A stretch of 64,000 nt of DNA from Chlorokybus atmophyticus (Eukaryota > Streptophyta > Chlorokybophyceae > Chlorokybales > Chlorokybaceae): positions 373,437 to 437,436 of the forward strand of contig RHPI01000638.1 in assembly GCA_009103225.1 (NCBI GenBank). Reading direction: 5' to 3'. The notes under the pieces are model-generated. The model had not been told where the DNA came from and did not search any database. It saw only the letters and a list, made by a program, of their open reading frames with translations. Both the position numbers and the translations under genes were made by a program. Of the stretch, positions 25,400 through 36,700 are shown one piece after another. Every line of letters begins with the position of its first letter. The stretch's first letter is position 1.

Positions 25400-26490
25400 A
25401 AGCTAAAACCCAACCAATTTATAAGATAACTTGTTAAAGACCAACAGACTGTGTATTGTGACAACGTGCACATTTGGGCTAGAATTTATAAACCATTCAA
25501 TAAGTTGCAACGTAAGGACTCCTGCAAGATCAAGGGTCAAGAGGGCTTGTGTATATTTACGTAATTGCTTATGGATTATATAATGACTATGGTCCATGAC
25601 GGCTCGCCAAAATTGATTATTTAATAAAATTACGTTTGTCTCTTAGATTTCACGTACCGTAATTAAGTGTTCATTTTTTACATGCAACTATTGATGTTGC
25701 ACACAATATGTGATGTTTATTACGAACTAGGTGTGGCATTATTGTGGTAGTGCCACAAAATCTTTGTAAAACAAGTACCTCTAGCAGACAATTTATTGAA
25801 CTGTTATGCATAGTCTCAGTAGTTATTGATCAGAATGCATAGTCTGGCGCGGTCCTGACGAAATGAAAACCAATTTCTTGTCCTGCTGCATTTTAAAGAT
25901 TTTGCGGCACCACGGTAAATCAACATGTATGATGCGAGATTATATTATGTATGTAGGACTGCTTGACTTAAATTAACGTACACGCTTGTACAATCATGTG
26001 TCATCGTGTATCATTGCCAACCGACAGCAGTTTTTTAAGACACATTGATGTAACAAGAACATGCAAAAAGTCATGGACAGTTTAATGGTATTATTGATGT
26101 CCGAGCACTCATATACCGAATTTCAAATGTACACTTCGTGACAATGGCTATCAACGTCTAGGTCATATCGCTTACTTAAGTGCAATGTATTCCTTGGATG
26201 GCATTACCTAGATTGAACACTTCGGTCTCAATTAAGAACGCATAATAATCAATATCAATATTGTATAACTTTTTAAAACACAAAAGTTATAAAAGTATCG
26301 ATTTTTACGTGACAGTAACAACACTGACATATTATTGTTATAGCATGTATTATAGTAAATATATCTTTGGAACCAGTTTCATGCTTGAAATCATGATGGT
26401 ACCAACCCGTAGTATTCACCCTCCTGACCCTACATATCATGAACAAGAACAGTTGATGCTTATACTCAGTATACTCATCTACCCTATATC
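25400..26490. other. AT-rich intergenic island
   Basis: Base composition changes sharply to AT-rich, with TTATTTAATAAAATTACG-like sequence and few CpG or TGCA words. No open frame of note. It separates the repeat block from the gene-rich half and lies directly upstream of CSN8. A similar island lies at about 52,850-54,330. Confidence 0.6.
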
Positions 26491-26555
26491 CAGCCCAACC
26501 ACAAGTGCATGCATATGGGCAAGGCGGGGCAGGCCAGGGCGGCGGCGAGCAGGTG

Positions 26556-28289
26556 ATGGAGGCGGTGGATGCGCTGCTGGCTGCCGGCGACCTGGACGCC
26601 ATTGCGCCGCACCTTGACGACTTGGAGCTCCGCCTTGCCGCCCAGGCCGCAACTGGCGCCTCACCGCAGGCGGACTGGCCCTGGGCGCTGCACCTTGTCG
26701 CCCACCTGCTTAGAAAAGATAGGTCGGTGCTTGAGGTTGTCTGTCATAACACAACTCAGCCGCATGATGTTTGGCTTGCAGATGTTGCTGCGATCAGCAG
26801 CGGTAACTTCTGTTGTAGTTGTAGTTGTTGTAAATGTTGCTGCTGCTAGCAGCCTGTGAGACAGTTGTTAACAAATGAGACAAGCAAGGAACACGAGCAT
26901 GGATGCTTGCATATGGTGGTGGTGCTGCGTGTGCTAAGTTGCTAGATTGATTGTAAATTTGCAAAGGGGTAGTGGGGTGTTACCGAATCCAATTGCCAGC
27001 TATTTGTTGAAAAGAACGCTTGCTGACAGTCAAGCATATGCTTTACATGCATGCATGCTCGCACGGCGAGTCATCGTATGAGTCGCGGTTTGAGTTTGGC
27101 AATTGAAGTTGTTTCTATCCTGTGATCAATGAGTTGTTGAACAAACCTTCCACATTGCCAGTTTACTGCAAGAGTGTAGTCCACCCCCTCCCGCTGCAAG
27201 CGCTTGCAAATACTGCAATTTGGTTTAGCCACTCAATCTCCACAGCATGACTTTGTCTCATTACTGCAAATCTGCAGATGCGCTGCAAGGTTCTTGTGGC
27301 GACGCATGCCAGCTCAGTTGCGCGAGCGACCACGCGAAGGCTCACAGGTACACGCATGCAGGATTATGCGCATGCCTTCCCCCCCCGCCCCCACCCACAC
27401 ACAACTTGACAAGGGGACTCACCCACAACGACACAAGTCTGCTCTTCAGTCTGATTCGCGTACACAAACTCACTGTGGCAACGCCTGAGAAGGATTGTTA
27501 TGCATCGTGTTGTTAGCTAATACATACATATCAGTTGCAGTGCGGGTTGCTAGACACTGCGCGCTCTGTGCAGCGTTAAGACCACATGCGCAACAACAAC
27601 GGCATACATACTGCTGGCTGTGGTGTTCAGATCCAACTGGTAGGAGAAGTTGTGCGCGCGGCCTGGCGGCGTGACCGCGCCACTCTATTGCACGCCATTG
27701 CCTGCGCCCTGAGTACAGAGAAAGACGCTCGCTTGGCCATGCTATTACAAGCACTCGCTGGTAAGAACAGCAAAATCTGCATACCAGGTCTGATGTTGGG
27801 TTTCAGTCTGCAGTGTTGCTTGATTCTGCAATGGGCTTTCTGTTTTCCAGAATGCGAACGAAGCGCAGCATTTGAGTTGGCTTGCAGGGCGTACTCGACC
27901 ATCAGCATAGACAACTGCTCGCGGATGCTGGCGTTGAGTCCAGAACAAGCTGTTGCATGTACGTACGCAACCATATGTTGGCACGCTCTTTGGATGCCAC
28001 ATGCTTGCATACATTTATACTGTGTGTTGTCCATATATTGATATTGTGTATTGTGTATTGTGTGTACAGTGAACGGCCACACAGAGTGGTTGTGTGTGAA
28101 CTGAAAGTCTGTGTTGTGCTTGCAGATGCTACAGAGCGTGGTTGGGTCACTGATGAGGCGGCGGGCATGCTGTTGGTGCGAATGCCCGCCAAAGATTGCT
28201 CGCAGCAGGTTAGGCTGGACAGGCACAATGAGGACATAGACGGCCTGCGGCACCTCACACAGTATGTAGTGCACCTTGAACAGCCCTGA
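26556..28289 (+). CDS. CSN8: COP9 signalosome complex subunit 8 (CSN8)
   Basis: CSN8 is a small PCI-type subunit of the COP9 signalosome, which removes NEDD8 from cullins and so resets cullin-RING ubiquitin ligases. Five exons join in phase: 26556-26722, 27278-27347, 27631-27760, 27851-27958 and 28126-28289, giving 212 residues (animal CSN8 is about 209). Matching blocks in order are ALHLVAHLLRKD followed by ARFLWRRMP, VVRAAWRRD, RSAAFELACRAYSTIS, LSPEQAV, RGWVTDEA, and the family's C-terminal block LRHLTQYVVHLEQ. An in-frame ATG at 26505 would add 17 residues; 26556 fits the family length better. The first donor, GTCGGT, is weak. Transcribed towards the E2F gene (convergent). Confidence 0.88.
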
Positions 28290-29214
28290 TTGCGTGTAGA
28301 TAAACAAGGCCATTGGGAAAATGTTGTGTTGCTGTTGGTATGCTTGTTTGGCTTGCCTGTCACGTATGCCGCGCCACTTGATGGCAGACTGCGTGCCACT
28401 TTGATACATGGGTTGTTTGCATGCTGCTTCAGCAACTCTTTCGGCATATTGCCCGTACAACAGGCAACCGCGTGGTGGACTCTGCGTGAGCTAATATTGC
28501 AACATGCCACACACACTTCAAGAGAGTGCCTGCCGTACGGTAAGGTTTACCTGCTTTGTTATAATTGCAACCAGCAAGCCGCGGTCATCCTTTGCATGTG
28601 CCAACCAGTGATAACATGACACTGCGTGAATTCCAAACAACAGTGAGCATCAGGTAAGCTGTAGGCGCATCATTAGGGTGGCAAGGATAGCCCTACCCCT
28701 CACAGTGAGAAGAGAAACTGCAAGCCACTAACAATTTGTTGGCATGCATGCAGCAAGCAGTGGCAATGCAGTGGAGTTGAATAATCTTGCCAAGTGCTAC
28801 AATCTAAACCATTACTGTATGTACAAGGTTGGTGCGTTCACACATGCGCTCGGTTGGCACATTGCTTTGCACGCAGACCATGTTCGCGCAACTGGCATTG
28901 CGATGGGCCGATTTGAGAGTGTGCAGCATTAGTGAAAATCATCCAACTAGTACGGGTAGTAGTGCCTGCATGCAAAGGACATACCTGCAGTGCGCTCCTG
29001 CAGCTCAACAGTCAGCCATAAACAGTCAACTATGAATGGCCTGCTGCACTTGCAGTGGCAGTCTCTCAACGGGTGGTGTACAGTAGGGTAGCGGCAAATA
29101 CAAAAAGAATGGGCTGGGCAACGCGCGCAGCAACTATGTATATAGGCGTCCCGAAGCTACAATGCAGCTACTTTGCACCTGAGCCACAAGCGCCTCAGCA
29201 GCCGCTCACGAACG
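28290..29214. other. Convergent intergenic region CSN8/E2F
   Basis: Presumably holds both 3' untranslated regions. A plus-strand open stretch runs to about 28,619 but starts without ATG and continues directly from the CSN8 stop, so it is probably untranslated. Nothing else is seen. Confidence 0.5.
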
Positions 29215-32024
29215 TTACGAGCACGCGACCCGGCTGCCACCCGTGAAGTCGTTGGTATTATTCTGTTGCTGGCGAGGTCTGCCAGGGGAAGCCATCAACG
29301 AAGGTGAGGGCTCAGACACAGCTTGCTGATGTGGCTCGTGGTCTGGACTGGACTGTGTGCTTGTGTCCATGGCTTCGCGCGTGTCACCGGGTTGAGTAGA
29401 TTGTGGTCTTTGTGCCAAGGGGGCAGTGGACACGGGTGCAACTGGCATAGTGTTAGGTGGCGAGCAGGGTAGGATGCCCGACGCAGCGGCTTGGAAATAC
29501 CACGAGCGCCAAAGGTTGAGCTGCTGCGCAAAGAATTGTTCTGCCACGGCCGCAGCAGCCAGCGCGGGCTCACAATGAGCTGGTACATGCTGCTGCTGAT
29601 GGGTTGAAGTTGGATGAGTGGCAGTGCCGGACTGTGCGTGGTTCAAACCACAAGTAAAGTGGCCAGGTGGAAACGGCATCGGTGGAAAGGGCAACTGGTA
29701 GGGGAATATGGGTGCAAGGGGCTGCTGTTGTTGTGTTCCAGCTGGCACCGTGGCTGGCAATGGGGGTGGTGCTGGAAGGACAACACCAGGTTGTGACTGT
29801 GGGTGGGAGGTCTGGCGTGAGGAGGGCGCGTCACACCGCAGCTGCTGCGCCACGGCTGTCTGCACGGGAGGTGGCATGCTCGCCAGTGCTCTCACATAGT
29901 CACGCGGCCTCTTGACGTCGGCACCCTCGGGGTCGCTGTGTGCGAGACGCTTGATTGTGGTTGCAGGACGCTGCTTTACTGTCATTGCGCTTTGAGTGCC
30001 AAAAATGGGGTCTCGGAGTGCAGCAAAGTTGACTGCTCGGTTCTTTTCACTTAGCCACTCCTTTGCATCTGCAGTACGCCAGTACTGATAAGCCTAATGC
30101 TACTACAAGAGCAACCATGGGTCGAACAGCTTATCACTGCGGTTGGACACTTGTGACAGTACCTGCAGACTTAATCTGGTCTTCGATGCCCAACCACCTG
30201 TAAGCAGGCTTCCGAAGCGTGTGAATGTGTGTCTGCAGACATTGCAAGATGTCAATAAGTTGACCGCAACTCAGCTCATATCCAGAGACAACCACGAATT
30301 TCAGGCGCATGGGAAGTTACCTTCTCTATCAGATGAAGGGACTGCAGTATGTTGGCAATGTCGTACAGTCGCCTCACTTTGGCAGCTGCACGTAGTCAAG
30401 TTGCTATCAGCATGCCGCTACGTATGATGCAGGCAGATGGCAACAGCAGCTGTGCTAAGTACAGCACGGCACTAACTTACTCTTCAGTTTGGCATGATCA
30501 GTGCCACTGCCAATCAGCATGTTGGCAGCGCAGTCTAAGGAAACTACGAGTGTTTTGGATGCAAAGAACAGCTGTATGAACTTTTGACTGAGCACTCCTA
30601 GCGACTTTTCTTTCCGGCAGTCTGTACAGTTGAAAGATACTGGATCAGTACTGTACGTAATCGCTAACGCAGAGCAAGCTGCATGACAAGCGTACCTGGG
30701 GTTCTATGGGCATGTGCAGTGGTGCCTCCAGGTGTCGGTTCCCGATTTGTGATGTTGGCAAACTCAACTTGGGGCGTCTCCTGAGTGCATGGTTCTTCTT
30801 CGGAAGCAGGGGATTCCTGCATACGTAAAGCATGTAAGCATCAGCCAGGCTCGCAGTCAGCCCTTGGCTACTGGCGCAAGACTTACCGGCTGACTGTCTG
30901 GCCAGTTCTCCTTCTCCAATGTTAGGCTAGCCACAGACTTCTGCACACGCCATTGAGTTGAGCCATTCATGGATGGGGAGTTTATGGATGCACAAACTGT
31001 TTGAGACTTACTTTCAGTCTGTCCAGTGCTTGCGGCAGGCGGGCAAAGCCATACCATACGTATTTATTCTTAGCTTTTCTTACAACCACCTGCGAAACAA
31101 TATTCAGTCGCCTCAACTTATGAAGCCTTGTTTAGAGCATTCACAGGGTAAATCACGTACCTCAACACTCTCCAATACATTGACAATGTCATATATCCTT
31201 CGCCGCTCCACGCCTGTATGATAAACAACAGCCATTCAGTCAGCCTTTTTGCATTGAACGCAACATTCAAGCTCTTTTGGCAGATGTGCCACAATTCAAG
31301 ACACACAGCATACACTAAGCGCCACACAAGCTGAGGTGCTGCATGCATACTCACCAAGCCTGATGGCTGCATCATCCAAGCAGATGTAGTCGTCCTTGGC
31401 GTCCCCGTACAAGTTGAGAAAGCTGCCAATATACGATTATGATTAGACGTGAGCAAACAACGTGCAGTGTGATTGATGAACCGACAACACAACACAACAC
31501 AAATGGTGAGACACCGATGGCCAGCTTGAGACTTACTTCTCGCAAAGAAGCCCCAAGGACTTGTCTTTCCTGCTGTAAGTTTGCTCCAAGTTGCCAGGGC
31601 TTCCAGCATCATCCGTGCCAGCTAACGAGGGGGCATCTTCCTGCATCATGTTTGGGTCTCCAACAACGCATCCTGGGGGAAATCCTGAGAGCTGCTCATA
31701 GTTGGAGCCCCGTGGCCGTGACGCCACTGGCTGTTTTTGTTGCACGGCCTGGAACAAGGTGCGCTCCGCTTCTTGGTTAGCAGCGTGCTGCGACAGCTGC
31801 GCCCGTAGGTCGGCAATGCCTTTGGAGGTGCCTGAAATCCCTCCAGACGACGATGCGCCACGAGCTTGTGCACCAGCAACCGGTTTGAATGCGTGCGGAG
31901 ATGGGCGCTCTGCTGGAATCCCCCCTGAAGCATGGTTGACGCTCGGCCTTTTGGGGGTCATCGCTTGTATGCGTGCTTCTGTGCAGTGTTGCTGAGTCAC
32001 TTCCTGCTGCGTACGATTGCTCAA
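29215..32024 (-). CDS. Atypical E2F transcription factor (E2F7/8, DEL type)
   Basis: Ten exons on the minus strand: 32024-31537, 31422-31355, 31213-31161, 31089-31012, 30940-30887, 30816-30696, 30621-30481, 30385-30321, 30232-30163 and 30068-29215. All phases agree, giving 663 residues. The first winged helix (about 149-229) has RKDKSLGLLC, ICLDDAA, GVERRRIYDIVNVLES and RKAKNKYVWYG. The second (about 289-372) has RKEKSLGVLSQKFIQLF, KVRRLYDIANILQSL and LRKPAYRWLG. Both RRxYD recognition motifs are intact. Two tandem domains and no visible DP-dimerisation or Rb-binding region mark the atypical class, which binds TTTSSCGC sites alone and usually represses S-phase or endocycle genes. Residues 380-663 are Pro/Gln-rich. 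The gene's own upstream region holds two E2F sites, suggesting autoregulation. Confidence 0.92.
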
Positions 32025-32643
32025 AACCTAGTAGCTGCTGCCCTGCAGGCAACAAACCCAAGTGTTAGGCAGCTCTTGTGTGCAAGACACAACAGTTGCA
32101 CTGGTAACATCCACCAACAGCATCCAGTTTGGGAGCCTCAAAACTAATGGAAAAGCTGCGTTGCAGTGACAAGAAGTCTGTGGGTTGCTAGATCCTGTGG
32201 CTTATGCACGAAGCTGAATAAGCACCATCAGCACCTAGCTGCGCCAAGGATGTGATCCGCCTCAAAGACTTGCCATGCACTGACACGATCTATTAAAAAA
32301 GACACTCAGATTCACAACCAAACATACAGGGCCAAACACCAATACACACACAGCATGTCCAGCTGGCTCTTGGCCACCATGCCACAGCACAGCGCACCTG
32401 TAGAATTTGTCGCCAGCAAGCGTGCACGCCAGGCAACGAGCGGAAACCTAGCTGGCCACTAAGACTACGTTCACACGTCTTGTCTACAAGTGGTGCGTCT
32501 GCTCCTCCGCCGGTAGCAGCTCTGTGGCCACCGCCGACGACACCGCCGCCGCCAACAACTCCTCCGCAACGACAACAACGGGAAGAAAAATGCCGCCAAA
32601 TGCACGCTTAGCTTTGATCAGCAGGCAAATTCGTGCCTGCATT

Positions 32644-32651
32644 TTTCGCGC
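32644..32651 (+). promoter_or_regulatory. E2F consensus site upstream of the E2F gene
   Basis: TTTCGCGC fits TTTSSCGC exactly, about 620 bases upstream of the E2F start codon, in the region between the divergent E2F and coiled-coil genes. Confidence 0.55.
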
Positions 32652-32706
32652 GATTTGAATTTGCGCACTCCAACCAGAGGAAAAGTTGAACGTTTGTTGT
32701 CGCCGA

Positions 32707-32714
32707 GCGGGAAA
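32707..32714 (-). promoter_or_regulatory. Second E2F consensus site
   Basis: GCGGGAAA is the reverse complement of TTTCCCGC and fits the E2F consensus. It lies 56 bases from the first site. The pair is consistent with self-control of the E2F gene. Confidence 0.55.
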
Positions 32715-32860
32715 CCGGGCGCGGCAACCGGATCGGGATCGGACAGCCTTGAGAAAGACGGAGTTGGCCGAACTGGAACACGCGCGCCCGTTGGGCGCTT
32801 TATTGTCGGATGCACTGACGTAAGGCGTTTCTATGCAGTCCATTAAAAAAACCTAATTTG

Positions 32861-32906
32861 GCCTGGCCTGATAAGCCTGGCCTGGTCCGGCCTGGCCTGG
32901 CCTGGA
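32861..32906. repeat. GCCTG/CCTGG short tandem repeat
   Basis: About nine degenerate units of a CCTGG pentamer, with a TAA-containing interruption near 32,871. Confidence 0.8.
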
Positions 32907-32909
32907 GGC

Positions 32910-33739
32910 TGGCGCGGGTAATGCTGGCGGAGTGGTGACGCAGCGGATGAGGGACTGACACGTAAGGTCTAGCAGCGTCGTCGTAGCTGTGTCTGTCGTC
33001 TTGGTTGTTGGTTGCTACCACCGCCCTATGGGGAATGTAGGGTTGTTAGTGTCAGGATGTCAATGTCTGAATAAAAAGTATGTGTGTGGGTTGGTGTGCA
33101 CTTGCCTTACTTGCTGCTACTACGCATTCGGAATCTTGAGGTCGAACGCTGCAAGCTAGTGGCGAGCTGGCACAGTTTAACAGCACTGCCTTTGGCGTTG
33201 TTTATCATAAGGGTGCAGTGCACAGAACGCCATTTGGGACACGAATCTACGGCAGGTTCTCAATGCCTAGCACCGCAGTCAAGAAGACCTCGTGCAGCAC
33301 GTCGTATTGTACAGTAGTCGTTCGAACCGAAAGCTGGAAGAGACATGTGGTCGCTTTGTGCAATCATGTACCTCGAAGAGCTTGTATTCATGCCACATTG
33401 TGGCTTTTGACTACGATATACTGAGTCAGGACTTACTAGCGCATCTTGCTAGTGCTCTTGGTGGCGCAGTAGGCTCCTTTGCTGGATTATACCAACATGT
33501 GTAAGCCAATGTCAAGACATGAACGTATTGACATTTTGTAGGGGTCGCAGAGTTGTTCTTAGACATAACCGCAGCAGCTTGGTCACGCAGCCTGTTTCAG
33601 TGTCAATCAACAGCATAAGCAACAGCTTGGCAAGTTAAAGAGCAAGTTGGCAAAAGCAGGTGGCAATGGCGCCGAGTGCGGGTGGGGATTGAGGCACCTC
33701 CATCTGAGGTGTGCATAACGAGGACTTGTTCCGGGTACA
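32910..33739. other. Upstream region of coiled-coil gene
   Basis: No gene recognised. Short open frames at 33,084-33,504 have no family features. It should hold the promoter and 5' leader of the coiled-coil gene. Confidence 0.4.
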
Positions 33740-36700
33740 ATGGCGCCTATGCACGGGAGACCAGTGAGCGCAGGTGCCACGCCGACGGGCGGCACCAGCA
33801 GCGCCAGTGCGTCTCCGGTGCTGGCACGCCTCCAGGCGCTCAGCACCCAGTGGGAGAAACTGGAGACCCGATCCGCACAACGGCAGGTGGGTGTCAGCGT
33901 TATATTCACGCCTGAACAGTGTATGCACACTCAGGTGCACAGAGGGCACGGACATGTGCACAGATAGACAAGCACACGCGCACGCACACACTGGTGCACT
34001 CAAATGTCTGTGGCAGCTCGTATGCGCATGTTTACTTCGTGTGCGTCGTGCGCTACTACTGATAACATGCATCCACACCCGCGCAAGCACTCACACACAC
34101 ACCTACCCTCTATAGCGGCACATGCAGCGCCGCATTGGTATGCATGTGTGTTTGTTAGTAAGTTTGGTTGTGAAGTACTGAGGTGAGGTGGGACCAGTGT
34201 CTCTCAAGACGAGTGTTTGACATTCTCATCCGCGCTGGAGAGGGCACCATGACCAAATGGTTGCATTGTCATGCGTCACAACTTCATCTTCCAGCGGTGG
34301 CAGTAGTGTGCTTGTGTGCACGGGTCACTGTGCTTGAACCTGTCGTAGTGTTGACGTCATTCTTGACAAATTTACGGACTCTCTTTGCTATCAACATCGG
34401 CTGGCTGCCACGCCACTGGTTCCCGCCATAGCACACCATGCACACACACCCTGTGGTCGGTGTCTGGAAAGGCCCCGTTTGCGAACTTTCTGTTGGTTGC
34501 AGGCAGAGAAACAAGCATCATCTGCAAAGGCGCGGGCGCTGCTGAGTGAGGTGGATCACCGTGTGGTGGGCGAGAACGGCTACCACCATGCCCATGGCAA
34601 TGGCAGCACCGCTCACTTTGCCTATGAAAATGGCCACTACACACCCTACCCGGAGACCAACGGCAATAGTGGTTTCTTCACTCCTCCACCTCGCATCCGC
34701 CAAACACAGTATCCCCACACACCCAACAACGGTGTCAACACGAATGGCGTCCACACTGCTTCCAGCAGCCCTACTGACCTCGTGGCGGAACATGCCTCTC
34801 GCCAATTCCTTCAACATGTATGAGCTGTTGATGCTGTCAATGGTGGCGGCGTTATGCCATGTCATCAAGGACTTGTTACTACCATAATCATCAATCCCTC
34901 CAACAGTAATCCTTTCTATCCCCATGCATGCTCATACCTGTATGCAACTATGGTCTAAAGTCTGTTTGCACACACTCTCATTTGGTTTTGCTCCTCAGTT
35001 GGAGGCCGAGAGGCGTGTACACGCATCGGAGATTGCAGCGCTGCAGTCAGAATTGTCCCTGCTGGCCCGCCGCCGTGCTTCTGCCGCGACCGAGAGTGAC
35101 GAGGCAGAGGCCCTCGCGGCCGAGGGCCGCCTCCGTGCAGATGCTGCTAGACGCGATGCTGAGGCCGCCGTCAAAGAGCTCGATCGGCTCAAGGTTGGCA
35201 CAATCAAAATGTTGGCAGCAATCCTTCACAGCATGTTGCTGCTAATATACAAGTCATTCAAGTTGTTTTATTGGCGTGTTGGGTGACTCACACGCACTCA
35301 GTAATGTTAGCATAGTAGTCTTAGAGGCTCTTGACAGGCATGTGTGCTGCATGTGTTTGCAGTCTCAGGTGGTGTCTGTGCGTGAAGAATGGGAGTCTCT
35401 TCAGGCGCAGCGTGCGGCGTCCATCTCGGCAGCTGCCACACTTGACACCGACGAGCGCCGCGTCCGGGCCGCTGAGGCCGCCCTTGTGGCCCGTGAGCAG
35501 GCCGTTGCCGATCGAGAGGTGTGTTGTTGTGTCATTTCAACAACTGCTGGTTAGTCGACCTTCGCTAACACGCGTCACATTCAGAGGCGTGTTGCGACAC
35601 TGGAGCGGGATGCAGCAGGAGCTGCGGAGGCGCTCGCGCGTGCTGAGGCTGCCCAGCGTGAGGCCGCCACCCTGGCCCGTGACGCACGCGAGCGCACTGC
35701 GCGCGTAGAGGAGCGCGAGCGGACCGTCGAGGTATGTCATGCGCTATATGGTTGTGTAAATATTGTTGCGTCAACGCGCTGGTAACCAATGAACAACTTG
35801 TGCTTGTGTGCACATGCATGGATATGCTCCGTACACATACACACTTGACTGCCTATGCGTACTGTTTGTGCATTTGCATGCACAAGAATCTTGTGCATTC
35901 ATACCTATGCACAACATCAAGTTCAACACAATGCTTGACGAGAAGCATTTGTTTTGCAAAGGCGCGCCATGCCTCAGTGGAAAAGGAGGCTGCAACTCAG
36001 GTGCGAATTCAAACATTCAGCATGACCTGCAAGCGCAGTTCGTACTTGGGTTACGAGTAATAGTTCCATGGCGTGCAGCAAGAAGCCCTGCATGAGGCCA
36101 AGGTCCAGCTGGCACAGCTGCAGCACCAGCGGGAGCATGCCGAGGACGAGTTCGACCGGCTTGAGCGCCGCCTTCACGACATGGATGGCCTGCTGCGGGA
36201 GGTATGGCATTATAGTCATGTTGTTGTCACGTCTTTGTTACTTGAGTTCAGGCATAACAGTCGATGCGTGCTCGCAGGCTGAAAGCAAGCATGAAGAACT
36301 CAAAGCAGCATGCCGGCACATTGAAGCAGGTGTGCAGTTGTGCCTGCTCATTACGAACTAGGATGCGTCCGTTGATGTTTCAATTCGCAAGCAAGTCGCA
36401 CTGTCATTTTTGGTGACTTGGCACCTACATTGCAGCACGCCAGGCTGCCGTAGAAGAAGAGAATGCAGCGCGAGAGCGAGCACGACGAACAAAAGATGAA
36501 GCCGACCAGGTGAGTTGGTTGGTTAGCAATCATGAAGCCACTCACGAGCAATGCCCTGCACCGCCAGCCTTCTTGCAGGGTTCTGATGCATTCAACTGCA
36601 GGCTTTTGAACGTCAGCAGAGCAAGCTGCAAAACACAAAAGAGCAGGTGCGATTTCAACGTCTATGCATGTCTTGCACTCAGCAGGGCAGGTCAACTATA

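Noticed and set aside
28290-28619. Open frame after CSN8
   Set aside because: It has no start ATG, follows the CSN8 stop directly, and shows no conserved motif; probably 3' untranslated sequence.
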